From positions 1-64,000 of the forward strand of contig JUHI01000027.1 of assembly GCA_000799755.1 (NCBI GenBank): a stretch of 64,000 nt of DNA, in the 5' to 3' direction. Position 1 is the stretch's first letter, and every line of letters starts with the position of its first letter. Below, piece by piece: positions 8,568 through 17,491 of this stretch. Below the pieces are notes generated by a model. That model was not told where the DNA came from, made no database searches, and worked only from the letters and a program-made list of their open reading frames with translations. This stretch comes from Martinezella tropici (GTDB taxonomy: Bacteria > Pseudomonadota > Alphaproteobacteria > Rhizobiales > Rhizobiaceae). The position numbers were made by a program, and so were the translations under genes.

Positions 8568-8786
8568 ATTTTCCCGGCGCTTTCGCGTCCGCCCTTCTCT
8601 CCAGATTCATATCTCCCGCAATTTGCGGGACCGTTTCCGGCGGCCGCGAAGAGCAAAGGGGGCAAGGGCGCGCCCCGGCAATCTGCTGATCTGCAGATCA
8701 ACGCCTACCGTCGGTGCCAAGGCGCGGCGAAGCTTCCCTTGCCGCCTGCCGTTCGCAAGCGGCACCAAGGAGAGGTAAATGCCGGC

Positions 8787-8963
8787 TCAATGAGCTGGCC
8801 AGGGATGGAATTCACGCACGATCTCCAGATCGTCTTCGTCATCGAGTTCGTCGCTCGGCAGAACGCCGAACTCGTCGCCGGACCTGAACAGCGTGACTGG
8901 AACCATCAGGGTGCGGGAAAGCTGGAAGGCATGGTTCTGCGCAAGCAAAAGATCGGTGTTCAT
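8787..8963 (-). CDS. Small acidic plasmid-associated hypothetical protein
   Basis: 58 residues from ATG 8963, with GGAG about 8-11 bases upstream: MNTDLLLAQNHAFQLSRTLM, then VPVTLFRSGDEFGVLPSDEL and an acidic DDEDD stretch. Similar short proteins recur in the same neighbourhood of rhizobial plasmids, but no function is known to me. An in-frame ATG at 8975 is a weaker alternative. Confidence 0.55.
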   Translation of the reverse strand: MNTDLLLAQNHAFQLSRTLMVPVTLFRSGDEFGVLPSDELDDEDDLEIVREFHPWPAH

Positions 8964-9449
8964 CTGAGGCTCCATCTTTGGAGCGGGCCATTCCCGCTCG
9001 ATGGCTCCCGTCAGTGTCCGGAACCGGTCGCGATCACCGCGAAGGCGAGAGCCGAAGCGGCCGCAGCTTGCCTAGCGGACCCCGTCAGCGGGTTGATCGA
9101 CGGAGATCCGGGGCTGGACCAGGAAGCCATCCATCAAGAGCGGGAATGGGACGCCTCAACAGATCTGCCTCCGGCCAACAAAGATCGTGCTGATGCGGAT
9201 CTTGTCGCGCTCCTCGATACCGGATGCTATCTTCTTTTCGCTCCAGTCATCAGGTCAAAGTCGATGCCCACGTCTGCTGGATACGGGTCACATAGGACGT
9301 GAAGCAGCGAACGCCTGACGTTGGCGATTGGGAGCCATGCGGAGCCGCCCCTTGAAAAGCCGACACGCAACCGATATATGTTGGTCATAGTCGAGAGCGC
9401 TGATCCGTCGGTGCGTTGAACGATTGTTTCACTCGGCTTACCGAATTGG
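8964..9449. other. Region without a confident gene
   Basis: About 490 bases. A minus-strand frame 9227-9388 (MTNIYRLRVGFSRGGSAWLP) is the only candidate, but it lacks a ribosome binding site and a known family. A short dyad (TCGG-CTTA-CCGA, 9433-9444) lies just before the terminator-like palindrome at 9450. Confidence 0.4.
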
Positions 9450-9480
9450 AGCGGACCGCATGCGGTCCGCTTTTTCGTTT
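9450..9480 (+). terminator. Strong intrinsic-terminator-like palindrome upstream of the DUF3800 gene
   Basis: A perfect 22-base palindrome (half-site AGCGGACCGCA, 9450-9471) is followed by TTTTCGTTT on the plus strand, the form of a Rho-independent terminator. The DUF3800 start codon lies only 13 bases after it. It could end a short upstream RNA, act as an attenuator of the DUF3800 gene, or terminate distant read-through. Confidence 0.65.
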
Positions 9481-9492
9481 CAGGGGGATTCG

Positions 9493-10302
9493 TTGCATCT
9501 ACTATATCTCGACGAGTCTGGTCACTCGCATGATCCAAGCTCCGACTTCTTTGTCCTTGCCGGATTTAGCATATTCGAGCGCCAAACGCATTGGCTGGAA
9601 GCCCAGATAGATCCTGTAGCGGCGCGCTTTAGCTCGACTAATCCTCGAGAAATCGAGTTCCATGGAAACCCAATGCGCTCGGGCAACGGTACCTGGAAAG
9701 GTGTGTCTCCCAACGATAGAGTTCAAGCCGTCGTCGATATCTTGTCGCTACTGGCCGACAAGCAGTTGCAGTTGAAGGTTTACGCCTGCGTCATCGAAAA
9801 GAAGCTCTTTTCTCCTAACGATATCTTGGCTCGGAGTTTCGAGGACGTGGCTTCGTGTTTCGATGGATATCTGAAGACACTCTATAAGAAAAAGAACCCC
9901 CAACGCGGCTTGGTCATCCTCGACAAAAGCAATTACGAGGAGAAAATCCAGACCCTGTCTCATGTGTTCAAGCACGTGGGGCATGCCAACGGGCAACTTC
10001 GAAACTTTGCCGAAGTCCCGCTTTTTCTGGATTCAAAAGCATCGCGCCTCATTCAGATGGCGGACTTGATCGCCTACTGGATTTTCCGTCACTTTCAATC
10101 AGGCGACCAGCGTGGCTACAATCTCATAAGGCCGTACTTTGCCCGGTATGGCGTCGGGCCAGTCTCAGGCCTGCGCTGTCATGTCACGCCGGAGACAGAA
10201 GCGCGCCTCGCAACACTTCCAGTTCCAGTTCATCCGTTCCCAAAACCATCGGCGAAACCTGTTGTCTCGGATGCATCCGAGGTCTCCATACTCGATGACT
10301 AA
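9493..10302 (+). CDS. DUF3800 domain-containing protein
   Basis: 269 residues. HLLYLDESGHSHDPSSDFFV holds the DESG motif of DUF3800, a predicted RNase H-like fold. The C-terminal half carries DKSNYEEKIQ and DSKASRLIQMADLIAYWIFR, the second conserved acidic cluster, so the likely metal-binding residues are kept. Function is unknown; such genes are frequent in mobile and phage-related regions. I chose TTG 9493 because AGGGGG lies 5 bases upstream and the conserved fold starts there; an ATG at 9424 would place 23 residues across the terminator palindrome. Confidence 0.8.
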   Translation: MHLLYLDESGHSHDPSSDFFVLAGFSIFERQTHWLEAQIDPVAARFSSTNPREIEFHGNPMRSGNGTWKGVSPNDRVQAVVDILSLLADKQLQLKVYACVIEKKLFSPNDILARSFEDVASCFDGYLKTLYKKKNPQRGLVILDKSNYEEKIQTLSHVFKHVGHANGQLRNFAEVPLFLDSKASRLIQMADLIAYWIFRHFQSGDQRGYNLIRPYFARYGVGPVSGLRCHVTPETEARLATLPVPVHPFPKPSAKPVVSDASEVSILDD

Positions 10303-10352
10303 AGCGGCTTTGGAGGTGTAGGCGCCGCTTCCGACTCGCTGGCTTGAGCATT

Positions 10353-11185
10353 TTAGTGAAAATTCCGGCTCTTCACCTTCAGCCTATCGATATGAAGATC
10401 CGGAACATAGATCTCACGGGCCTTCATCGCTGCCCGCTCCCTCGCATCCGGACCACCGGGCGAACCATGGGCGAATTCATCGCCGCGACCGGTCGGTAGC
10501 TTGAACGCCTCGTCGTGATCGGCAAGTCCGGAGAGATCGTTTGAGAGATCGAAGAGTCGCTGGGCGATCAGATGCACGACCTCCCCTTCCCCCTGGATCC
10601 GACCATTGATCGCCATCATGCTGGACCCGAGCACGATCCGCCACCGTTGCCCGAAGAGCTTTGGCCAGACGACGACGTTTGCCGGACCGGTCTCGTCTTC
10701 CACGGTCAGGAACATCACGCCCTTGGCCGAGCCGGGCTTCTGACGGACGAGAACGAGACCCGCTGTCATCAGCCAGCGACCGTCTCGGGCCGCCATCGCC
10801 TCTTCGCAGGTGACGATGTTGCGTGAGATGAGATCCTTCCTCAGGAAAGCGACCGGATGGCTGCGCAAAGTCAGGCCGGTGTGGCTATAGTCGAGGATGA
10901 CCTTGTGTCCTACCGTCATCGGTCGCAGATCGACCTCAGGCTCCTGCTGTTCGGCAATCGTCCTGCGTTCGCGGTCACCCGCCGCGGCAAACAGCGGCAA
11001 GGGTTCGTCCCGCAGCGCCTTGATCGCCCACAGCGCATCGCGACGCTGTAGATCGAGCGAGGAGAGGAAGGCATCGGCTTCGGCGAGCTGCACCAGCGAA
11101 GCCGCCGGCACGCCCGATCGGCGCCATAGATCATCGACGCTGTCGAATGATTGGTCTGCGCGGGCAGCGACGATGCGTGCCGCAT
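10353..11185 (-). pseudogene. dnaE2: C-terminal fragment of error-prone DNA polymerase DnaE2
   Basis: The minus strand encodes about 275 residues of the DnaE2 tail: DAARIVAARADQSFDSVDDL, WRRSGVPAASLVQLAEADAF, then an OB-fold region (KPGSAKGVMFLTVEDETGPA, NVVVWPKLFGQRWRIVL) and the terminal GRGDEFAHGSPGG and VPDLHIDRLKVKSRNFH. DnaE2 works with ImuA and ImuB in SOS translesion synthesis. The polymerase active site and PHP domain (about 800 residues) are absent; near 11185 the sequence switches to a SRAP gene on the other strand. The open frame continues to 11420 only as antisense. Non-functional remnant. Confidence 0.85.
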
Positions 11186-11670
11186 CACCAATGTCCGCAA
11201 TCTGAAGCTTCCGCATTGGAGGCGTTGGTTTGGCGTCGAAAACCGCTGTCTGGTGCCTGTCACCAGCTTTGCCGAGCCCGGATCCAGCAAGCCAGGAAGA
11301 AGGCGGCAATGTGCCGAACGCCTGGTTTGCTCGCGATGAAACCAAACCGCTGATGTTCTTTGCCGGCATCCACGTTCCGCAATGGACATCGGTGCGCAAG
11401 GTCAAGGATGGGCCGACCACGGATGACCTCTATGGGTTTCTGACGACGGATCCAAACAATCTGGTGAAGCCGATCCACGACAAGGCGATGCCGGTCCTGC
11501 TGCTGACCAGAGAAGAGACCGACGTGTGGATGAGGGCGCCCTGGGATGAAGCAAAGGATCTTGCCCGACCACTTCCGGATGAGGCGCTGATCGTCGCATC
11601 ACGCGAGCCCTATGGATCGACGATCGTCACCAAGGAGGGTGAGCTGGTCAGTCCATCAGGCTTGCTGTAA
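11184..11670 (+). pseudogene. SRAP (YedK-type) peptidase remnant, N-terminus lost and frameshifted
   Basis: The plus strand reads ITNVRNLKLPHWRRWFGVEN and RCLVPVTSFAEP in one frame, then WFARDETKPLMFFAGIHVPQ and PNNLVKPIHDKAMPVLL in another, to a stop at 11670. This is a SOS-response-associated peptidase (SRAP), which crosslinks to abasic sites in single-stranded DNA through its Cys2. The N-terminus with the catalytic Cys is gone and an indel near 11281-11300 splits the frames. It abuts the broken dnaE2 head to head. Confidence 0.8.
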
Positions 11671-11689
11671 CGAACGGAGTCTCGACGGC

Positions 11690-12124
11690 TCAATGTAGCG
11701 GCGCCTGTTCGGACAAGAGGAGTTCGTGCACCGCCGTATCCACGATTTCCTTCAGCCTGCGCCAACCGTAAAGGTCACGTTCGCTCACCCGCTCCTGGAT
11801 CGCGGCAATCATCCAGCCGGCCGCAGCTGTGTCGTCGACGTTTTTATGAACATTGAAGTGCTTCAGACATGCCTCGATCCGCGGGCGAGCCGAACCGTGG
11901 TCGAGGTCTATCGTCGCTATCAGCGAACGGGCATCGCGATAGGTCTTCGCTATATGATGCTTACCCTCCACTCCGCTCTCGACGATTTTCCTGACGGCAA
12001 AGAGCAGAGCCATCAGCAAGTCGGCCGTTTCGTCGGGCACCACGTCATACACCTCCCGCGCCTTCGCTCGCGTTTTGCCCTGCGGAGCCGCGTGCGCTAC
12101 CTCTGGTTCGTTCAAGATCGACAT
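11690..12124 (-). CDS. Hypothetical protein divergent from an XRE regulator
   Basis: 144 residues, soluble, mostly helical: VPDETADLLMALLFAVRKIV and HHIAKTYRDARSLIATIDLD, then AAGWMIAAIQERVSERDLYGWRRL. No known domain. The start codon lies about 2-3 bases after the predicted transcription start of a good sigma70-like promoter (12133-12161) and no Shine-Dalgarno is present, so the mRNA may be leaderless. The divergent partner is the XRE gene at 12178, so the pair may be a regulated module. A second ATG at 12130 lies in another frame. Confidence 0.6.
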   Translation of the reverse strand: MSILNEPEVAHAAPQGKTRAKAREVYDVVPDETADLLMALLFAVRKIVESGVEGKHHIAKTYRDARSLIATIDLDHGSARPRIEACLKHFNVHKNVDDTAAAGWMIAAIQERVSERDLYGWRRLKEIVDTAVHELLLSEQAPLH

Positions 12125-12132
12125 TCATAGTT

Positions 12133-12161
12133 CTATAATACGTGGTTTTATGAACTGTCAA
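12133..12161 (-). promoter_or_regulatory. Sigma70-like promoter for the 11690-12124 gene, overlapping the XRE gene control region
   Basis: On the minus strand TTGACA (12161-12156) is followed after 17 bases by TTATAG (12138-12133). The spacing is ideal and the -35 box perfect. An imperfect dyad between TTCTATA and TATGAA overlaps it and could be an operator for the adjacent XRE protein. Confidence 0.6.
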
Positions 12162-12177
12162 ATGTTGTGTTTCCGCC

Positions 12178-12444
12178 ATGGATGCGCGGCAGCGAGTGGC
12201 ACTGAATCTCAGGCGAATACGGGTTATGCGGGGGATCTCGCAGGACAATCTCGCGCTTGAGGCCAATGTCGAGCGCGCCTATGTGGGGTATCTTGAGCGG
12301 GGCAATAAGAACCCGACTGTCGTGACTCTTGAGAAGATCGCGGACGCCTTGTCTTGCGATATTTCGGAGTTCTTCGTTCCGGTGGCCGACGATATCGGAG
12401 AAGTGAAGCCGCTGAAGAGCGGTCGGAAATCTTCGCGCGGATGA
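12178..12444 (+). CDS. XRE-family helix-turn-helix regulator
   Basis: 88 residues. MDARQRVALNLRRIRVMRGI begins a Cro/CI-type HTH: helix 2 and 3 are SQDNLALEANVERAYVGYLE, and RGNKNPTVVTLEKIADALSC completes the five-helix fold. It binds DNA as a dimer, probably controlling itself and the divergent gene at 12124. The short tail lacks a ligand domain. It resembles the phage or plasmid repressors that often regulate neighbouring small operons. Confidence 0.9.
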   Translation: MDARQRVALNLRRIRVMRGISQDNLALEANVERAYVGYLERGNKNPTVVTLEKIADALSCDISEFFVPVADDIGEVKPLKSGRKSSRG

Positions 12445-12588
12445 TACTCACTCAGTGCTCGACCGAGTTTGGCAAGCACGAATTTGGTTTGATTCCTTCA
12501 GGCCAGTTTCAGCTATCCATTCTAGGGTTGAACCATGCGAGACTGGCGCCCCCAATCGAAGTTTCGCATGAGGTTCGCAAAACCTCTC

Positions 12589-12618
12589 AGCTCTGCCTCA
12601 CGCCAACGAGGCAGAGCT
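12589..12618. repeat. Perfect 11-bp stem hairpin in a gene-free interval
   Basis: AGCTCTGCCTC (12589-12599) pairs with GAGGCAGAGCT (12608-12618) across an 8-base loop. It has no T-run, so it is not a classical terminator. The surrounding interval 12445-12783, between the XRE and exonuclease genes, has no convincing reading frame. Confidence 0.6.
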
Positions 12619-12783
12619 TCCCCACTTCCGCGCGTGTCAGTAGACTCACGCAGTTCGAGCGAAGCTCTCTCCTGGCCCTTTATGCTCAATATCGTTGGGT
12701 ATCAGGCACCCCGACAGGCCCGAAAGCTTCTCATTTGGCGACCAACGCTCTAGATCTACTTGATCCTTTTCACTGGATGGGCA

Positions 12784-13761
12784 ATGACGTCTCAGCTGGA
12801 CATGTTTTCGGAGAATGCGCAGTCCGTTCGCGGAGCGTCGGCGCCAACCTCACGCGTTCGACAGGCCGGATCAACGCCCAACGAAGCCGAGATGGTGCGG
12901 ATCCTGCAAGCGACCGGACGCTACCAGATCCTGAAAAAGCTCGAGCCGCGTGCGATCGCCCCTGCCCCGAGGCCGGGTTATCCGCTGCGCGGTGTCATCC
13001 TTGACACCGAGACGACCGGTCTCGATGCGAAAAAGGACGAGATCATCGAAATTGGCCTGATCGGCTTTACCTTCAATGAAGAGGGCGAGATCGGTGATGT
13101 CACTGATGTCTATGGCAGGCTGCAGCAGCCGAGCATTCCGATCCCGGTCGAGGTCACCCGCTTGACCGGCATTTCAGACGCCATGGTCCTCGACCAGATG
13201 ATCGACATGCCGGCGGTGCGTGCGCTCATCGAACCCGCCGACCTCATCATTGCTCATAATGCCGGCTTTGATCGGCCGTTCTGCGAGGCCTTCTCCTCGG
13301 TCTTTGCCCGCAAGGCCTGGGCTTGCTCCAATTCCGAGATCGATTGGAGCGCCAGGGGATATGAAGGGACCAAGCTCGGCTACCTGATCAATCAGAGCGG
13401 ATATTTCCATGTCGGTCACCGCGCCGTTGACGATTGTTTCGCGTTGCTGGAAGTGCTGGCGCTCACTCGCAGCGGCGCTGAGCAATCTCCCTTTGCCGAG
13501 CTTTACCAGGCAAGCCAGCGCTCACGCGTGCGCATCTTCGCCGAGAACTCGCCCTTCGATCTCAAGGATCGCTTGAAAGAGCGAGGCTATCGCTGGTCCG
13601 ACGGCAGCGACGGCCGGCCGAAATCGTGGTGGATCGAGATCGCCGAAGAACTCCTGGAAGACGAACTCCGCTTCCTGCGAACCGAGATTTACCGCTGGCA
13701 GGATGCCGATCCGCCGGTCCAGCGCTTGACGGCGCTCGACAGGTTCAAAGGGCGAAGGTAA
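12784..13761 (+). CDS. 3'-5' exonuclease, DnaQ-like DEDDh family
   Basis: 325 residues. Exo I motif VILDTETTGLDAKKDEIIEI (Asp-x-Glu), Exo II HNAGFDRPFCEAFSSVFARK and Exo III HRAVDDCFALLEVL (His-x4-Asp) give all four metal-binding acids and the general-base His. The C-terminal part, SRVRIFAENSPFDLKDRLKE and GYRWSDGSDGRPKSWW, is an extra domain often seen in plasmid DnaQ-like proteins. It probably degrades 3' ends in replication or repair. Start at ATG 12784 (MTSQLDMF); an ATG at 12760 exists without a better site. Confidence 0.85.
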   Translation: MTSQLDMFSENAQSVRGASAPTSRVRQAGSTPNEAEMVRILQATGRYQILKKLEPRAIAPAPRPGYPLRGVILDTETTGLDAKKDEIIEIGLIGFTFNEEGEIGDVTDVYGRLQQPSIPIPVEVTRLTGISDAMVLDQMIDMPAVRALIEPADLIIAHNAGFDRPFCEAFSSVFARKAWACSNSEIDWSARGYEGTKLGYLINQSGYFHVGHRAVDDCFALLEVLALTRSGAEQSPFAELYQASQRSRVRIFAENSPFDLKDRLKERGYRWSDGSDGRPKSWWIEIAEELLEDELRFLRTEIYRWQDADPPVQRLTALDRFKGRR

Positions 13762-14469
13762 GTTCAGCCGGACGCCACTGCAGCGAGGATCACTCAGCTT
13801 GCCAGGTGGGCTTTCAAACAACAACCGAAAACAACGACCGTCGGTAGAACGCTTCAATCTCGCGCTCAAACCGCTCGAAAGCGTCACAGATCCACGGTTC
13901 GTAAGCCTTGAGACCGTCGCCGTTGCCGAGCGGGCGAGGTGATCTGAGCATCCTGAAAAGCCGCAAGCCTGTAAATCGCATCACCTTTACCAAACACGAA
14001 GCTTGAGACTCAATAACACCACCGACTGGCTAACTGTCCATCCGTTAGAAACTCAAAAACTAAATGAACCGCCCAGTGTTGCAAATTTAGCAGTCCGCAA
14101 TTGCAGTGCGCTTGCCGCGTAGAATCGCTAGGTCGGAACCTAGTTTCCACAACGTGAGTTAGGCTTCAGCAACGATGTCATACTGGCTTCGGCTCAAGCA
14201 TCCGCGACTGAAATAACCGCTGCGTCTTCGGCGTGGCGTGCAGAACTTTCCCCACTAGGCCATGTGCCAGTATATCTTGTTTGTATGCGCTCGTGGCCGC
14301 ACCCCCACAATCAATAATAGAATTTTCGCATGGAATGTGGAGTAAATATCGAGGAATCATTATAATATTAGCATATATAAATTATAGTTAATTGCATTTT
14401 AATCAGTGTCCGGCAATATTTTACTGCAGTTTAACTTCGGATATTCCGAAACAATACAGGAATGATCGA
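13762..14469. other. Long intergenic region upstream of the chemoreceptor
   Basis: About 700 bases, becoming AT-rich after 14300, with no convincing gene. It holds a small dyad CTAGGT-CGGA-ACCTAG (14129-14144) and presumably the chemoreceptor promoter. A minus-strand 60-codon frame at 14178-14360 has no recognisable content. Confidence 0.4.
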
Positions 14470-16257
14470 ATGGTTGTTTTTGACCGTGGCAAAGATGCCA
14501 TTGCTGTTATTACCGCATTGTCAAAATCACAGGCCATGATCGAGTTCGATCTTGCCGGTAGGATCCTCACGGCCAATGAACGTTTTTGTCGAGCACTTGG
14601 CTATGAGCTGGCGGAGATCGTCGGAAAGCATCATAGCATGTTCGTCGAACCGGCTTATGCGGGCTCACCGGAATACAAGGCCTTCTGGTCGAAGCTTGCA
14701 GCCGGCACTTTCGACCAGCAACAATACAAGCGCATCGGTAAGGGCGGTAGAGAGGTCTGGATCGAAGCCTCCTATAATCCGGTCTTTCGCCGGGGAAAGC
14801 CGGTCAAGGTCGTCAAGATTGCCACCGATATCACGGCGAGCAAGCTGAGGACGGCCGAGGACTCCGGTAAGATCGAGGCACTTTCGCGCGCGCAGGCCAT
14901 AATAGAATTCACTCCCACCGGTGAGATCCTGACCGCCAACGAAAACTTCCTGTCCGCGCTCGGCTATTCGCTCGCGGAAATTCAAGGCAAGCATCACTCG
15001 ATATTCTGCGAGAGTTCCTACACCGCGTCGAGTGCATATCAGGATTTCTGGAAAAAATTAGCTGCTGGTGAGCTCATCGCTGATGAATTCATGCGGCTGG
15101 GTAAAGGGGGGCGCAATGTTTATATCCAGGCCTCGTACAACCCCATTTTCGATCTTAACGGCAAGGTTTTCAAAGTTGTGAAATTCGCGACCGACGTAAC
15201 CGGCCGCGTTGAAAACGTCAATCAACTCGCTGCGTGTTTGACAAATCTCGCCGAGGGGGATCTGTCGCAAGAAATCGAGAAGGCTTTCATTCCCTCGCTT
15301 GAGCGGTTGCGAACCGATTTCAACAGTGCCTCCGACAAGCTGAAACAGGCAATGGCAACGGTCGCGGAAAACGCCCATGCGATTGCCTCCGGATCGAATG
15401 AGGTACGCGTTGCCGCCGATGATCTTGCCAAGCGGACTGAACAGCAGGCCGCCTCCATCGAGGAGACGGCTGCCGCCCTCGAGGAGATCACCACGACAGT
15501 AAAGAATTCCAAAGACCGGGCCGAAGAGGCGGGCAGACTTGTTGCGCGGGCTCGCAACCACGCCGAACATTCGGGAGACGTCGTACGCAATGCCATCGGT
15601 GCCATGGATCAGATCGAGGCTTCGTCGCGCGAGATCTCCAGCATCATCGGCGTCATCGATGAAATCGCATTTCAGACGAATCTTCTGGCGCTAAACGCGG
15701 GGGTCGAGGCGGCAAGAGCGGGAGACGCCGGCAAAGGTTTTGCCGTTGTGGCGCAAGAGGTCCGCGAACTCGCTCAGCGATCGGCAAAGGCGGCAAAAGA
15801 AATCAAGACGTTGATCACCGCATCCGGCGCCCAGGTCGCCAATGGTGTCGCCCTGGTTACCAATGCCGGCGGAGCTCTGCAGGAAATCGCCGCGCAAGTC
15901 CAGGAGATCGACACCAATGTCGTGGCGATCGTCGAGGCGGCGAGAGAACAGTCGACCGCTCTCGGCGAGATCAATCAGGCGGTCGATACAGTCGACCAAA
16001 GCACACAGAAAAATGCCGCCATGGTAGAAGAGCAGACGGCGGCCAGCCATAGTCTCGCACGCGAGGCGGCTGCGCTGTTCCAGTTGCTCGGGCAATTCAA
16101 ATATGGCGAGGCGGCGCGAGCTTCCCAACCGGCCAAGCCACTCAATCCCCCCGCCCATCCACCTCTTCAAGCTGTCGGCCGGCGCGTTCGGCCGCAACTC
16201 CAGACGCAGGGCTCCTCCGCCTTGGCCGTTGGAAACGACAGCTGGGAAGAGTTTTGA
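14470..16257 (+). CDS. Cytosolic methyl-accepting chemotaxis protein with two PAS domains
   Basis: 595 residues, no transmembrane segment. Two PAS/PAC units in tandem: about 18-125 (AMIEFDLAGRILTANERFCR, PVKVVKIATDI) and 140-245 (AIIEFTPTGEILTANENFLS, VFKVVKFATDV). A HAMP-like linker (LAEGDLSQEI) leads to the signalling domain with the hairpin tip EIAFQTNLLALNAGVEAARAG, which binds CheA and CheW. The C-terminus NDSWEEF resembles the pentapeptide tether that recruits CheR and CheB. It probably senses redox or energy state via a PAS cofactor. Start at ATG 14470, with AGGA 9 bases upstream. Confidence 0.9.
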   Translation: MVVFDRGKDAIAVITALSKSQAMIEFDLAGRILTANERFCRALGYELAEIVGKHHSMFVEPAYAGSPEYKAFWSKLAAGTFDQQQYKRIGKGGREVWIEASYNPVFRRGKPVKVVKIATDITASKLRTAEDSGKIEALSRAQAIIEFTPTGEILTANENFLSALGYSLAEIQGKHHSIFCESSYTASSAYQDFWKKLAAGELIADEFMRLGKGGRNVYIQASYNPIFDLNGKVFKVVKFATDVTGRVENVNQLAACLTNLAEGDLSQEIEKAFIPSLERLRTDFNSASDKLKQAMATVAENAHAIASGSNEVRVAADDLAKRTEQQAASIEETAAALEEITTTVKNSKDRAEEAGRLVARARNHAEHSGDVVRNAIGAMDQIEASSREISSIIGVIDEIAFQTNLLALNAGVEAARAGDAGKGFAVVAQEVRELAQRSAKAAKEIKTLITASGAQVANGVALVTNAGGALQEIAAQVQEIDTNVVAIVEAAREQSTALGEINQAVDTVDQSTQKNAAMVEEQTAASHSLAREAAALFQLLGQFKYGEAARASQPAKPLNPPAHPPLQAVGRRVRPQLQTQGSSALAVGNDSWEEF

Positions 16258-16594
16258 TCGACAATCCGGTTCCGACTTTTGGTCCTTCTACCTGTCTCTT
16301 CCAAATGGTCGATTGCGATGAACCCCCGAGCTCTGCAGTTCAATTTCCTTAGTGATGGACGCCTTGATGGCATCAGAACCCACGACACTGTTATTACAAG
16401 GTGCTCGACCTTAAATTTTCAATAGCATACAAAGCCTTGACGTCGATGAAACGACTGATACTGAGGCCGGGAGCGGACGGTCGGCGATGCGTTCCGACCT
16501 CACGGAGAGCGGCCACTCCGCAGCCCCCATCCCCAGAAGGCCAATGTCCAAAGCGGCAATGTCCGAGCCCATTTGCCATGTGTGGAACCGGGCG
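16258..16594. other. Intergenic region between convergent chemoreceptor and LysR genes
   Basis: About 340 bases. No reading frame with a credible start or family, and no clear terminator hairpin with a T-run was seen. Confidence 0.35.
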
Positions 16595-17491
16595 TCAGCC
16601 GCTCGCTATTGACCGCCCGGCAAGGCGCGGAGCGTATGCGGCAAGTCGGTGGGATATGAACTCCGTGAAGAGCCGCACGCGCTTCGTCTTGCGTGTCTCC
16701 CCCTGCGTGAGAAGCCAGATCGTCGCAGGTGATTTCAGGTCGATGCCGGGAACTCTCACCAGCAGCTGATCTGCATCTCCGACGAAACAGGGCAGTCTGG
16801 TCATGCCGATCCCTTGCCTTGTCGCAGCGATCTGCGCGTCGGCGTCCGGCGCCCTGAACGGAACCCCTGTAGCACGAACCTCCCCTTCGGCGATCCAGGC
16901 CGGAAGAGCCTGATCGCCGACGACGATAGGCCGGATTGGATCCGGCGCATCCGCACGCCACGCGGCCAGTCTATCGCGGGATATATAAACGCCCGCAAGC
17001 AGATCCGGACCTCTCAGGCCATGAAGATTGAGCGGCAGGGTCTTACGATCGGAGACCATCCGGATCGCCACATCGGCCTCGCGGTTGGTCAGATTCACGA
17101 CCTCGCCGGTCGATACGATCTCCATCTCGATGTCCGGATGCAGACGAGCAAAATCGGCGATATCCGGCATGAGCAAGTGGGTCGCGAGGAACGGGGGAAG
17201 CGTCACCCGCAGAAGCCCGCGTACGCTCTGATCGCGCCCGAGGACGCGTGTCTCGAGTTGGTGCGACGAGGCTTCCATCTGGTTCGCGAACTCCAGAATC
17301 TCCTCGCCCGCGGCCGTCAGGCGGTAGCCCGAAGGCAGCTTTTCGAACATATGCGCCCCGAGGTGCGCCTCTAGTTGAGCGATGCGTCGCAGCACGGTCG
17401 CGTGGTTCACTCCCAGGCTCTTGGCGGCGGCCCGCACCGAGCCGCCGCGCGCAGCGGCAAGAAAGTAGCGAACGTCATCCCAGTCGATCAT
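16595..17491 (-). CDS. LysR-family transcriptional regulator
   Basis: 298 residues. The N-terminal winged HTH MIDWDDVRYFLAAARGGSVR, AAAKSLGVNHATVLRRIAQL is followed by the coinducer-binding domain (RGLLRVTLPPFLATHLLMPD; GIGMTRLPCFVGDADQLLVR). It faces the SDR genes starting at 17717 with a 225-base divergent interval, the normal arrangement for a LysR protein controlling the adjacent operon. Ligand unknown; the neighbours suggest an electrophile or carbonyl. Confidence 0.9.
   Translation of the reverse strand: MIDWDDVRYFLAAARGGSVRAAAKSLGVNHATVLRRIAQLEAHLGAHMFEKLPSGYRLTAAGEEILEFANQMEASSHQLETRVLGRDQSVRGLLRVTLPPFLATHLLMPDIADFARLHPDIEMEIVSTGEVVNLTNREADVAIRMVSDRKTLPLNLHGLRGPDLLAGVYISRDRLAAWRADAPDPIRPIVVGDQALPAWIAEGEVRATGVPFRAPDADAQIAATRQGIGMTRLPCFVGDADQLLVRVPGIDLKSPATIWLLTQGETRKTKRVRLFTEFISHRLAAYAPRLAGRSIASG

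Noticed and set aside
9227..9388. Minus-strand frame MTNIYRLRVGFSRGG
   Set aside because: Plausible composition but no ribosome site or known family; left as a note in the gap entry.
9493..12444. DUF3800 plus XRE pair considered as a defence or toxin-antitoxin island
   Set aside because: DUF3800 and XRE genes are separated by dnaE2 and SRAP remnants and no toxin domain is visible; function cannot be supported.
5821..13761. Considered as part of a plasmid replication or conjugation system
   Set aside because: The genes are typical plasmid cargo, but no repA/B/C, traG, relaxase or oriT sequence was recognised in the window.
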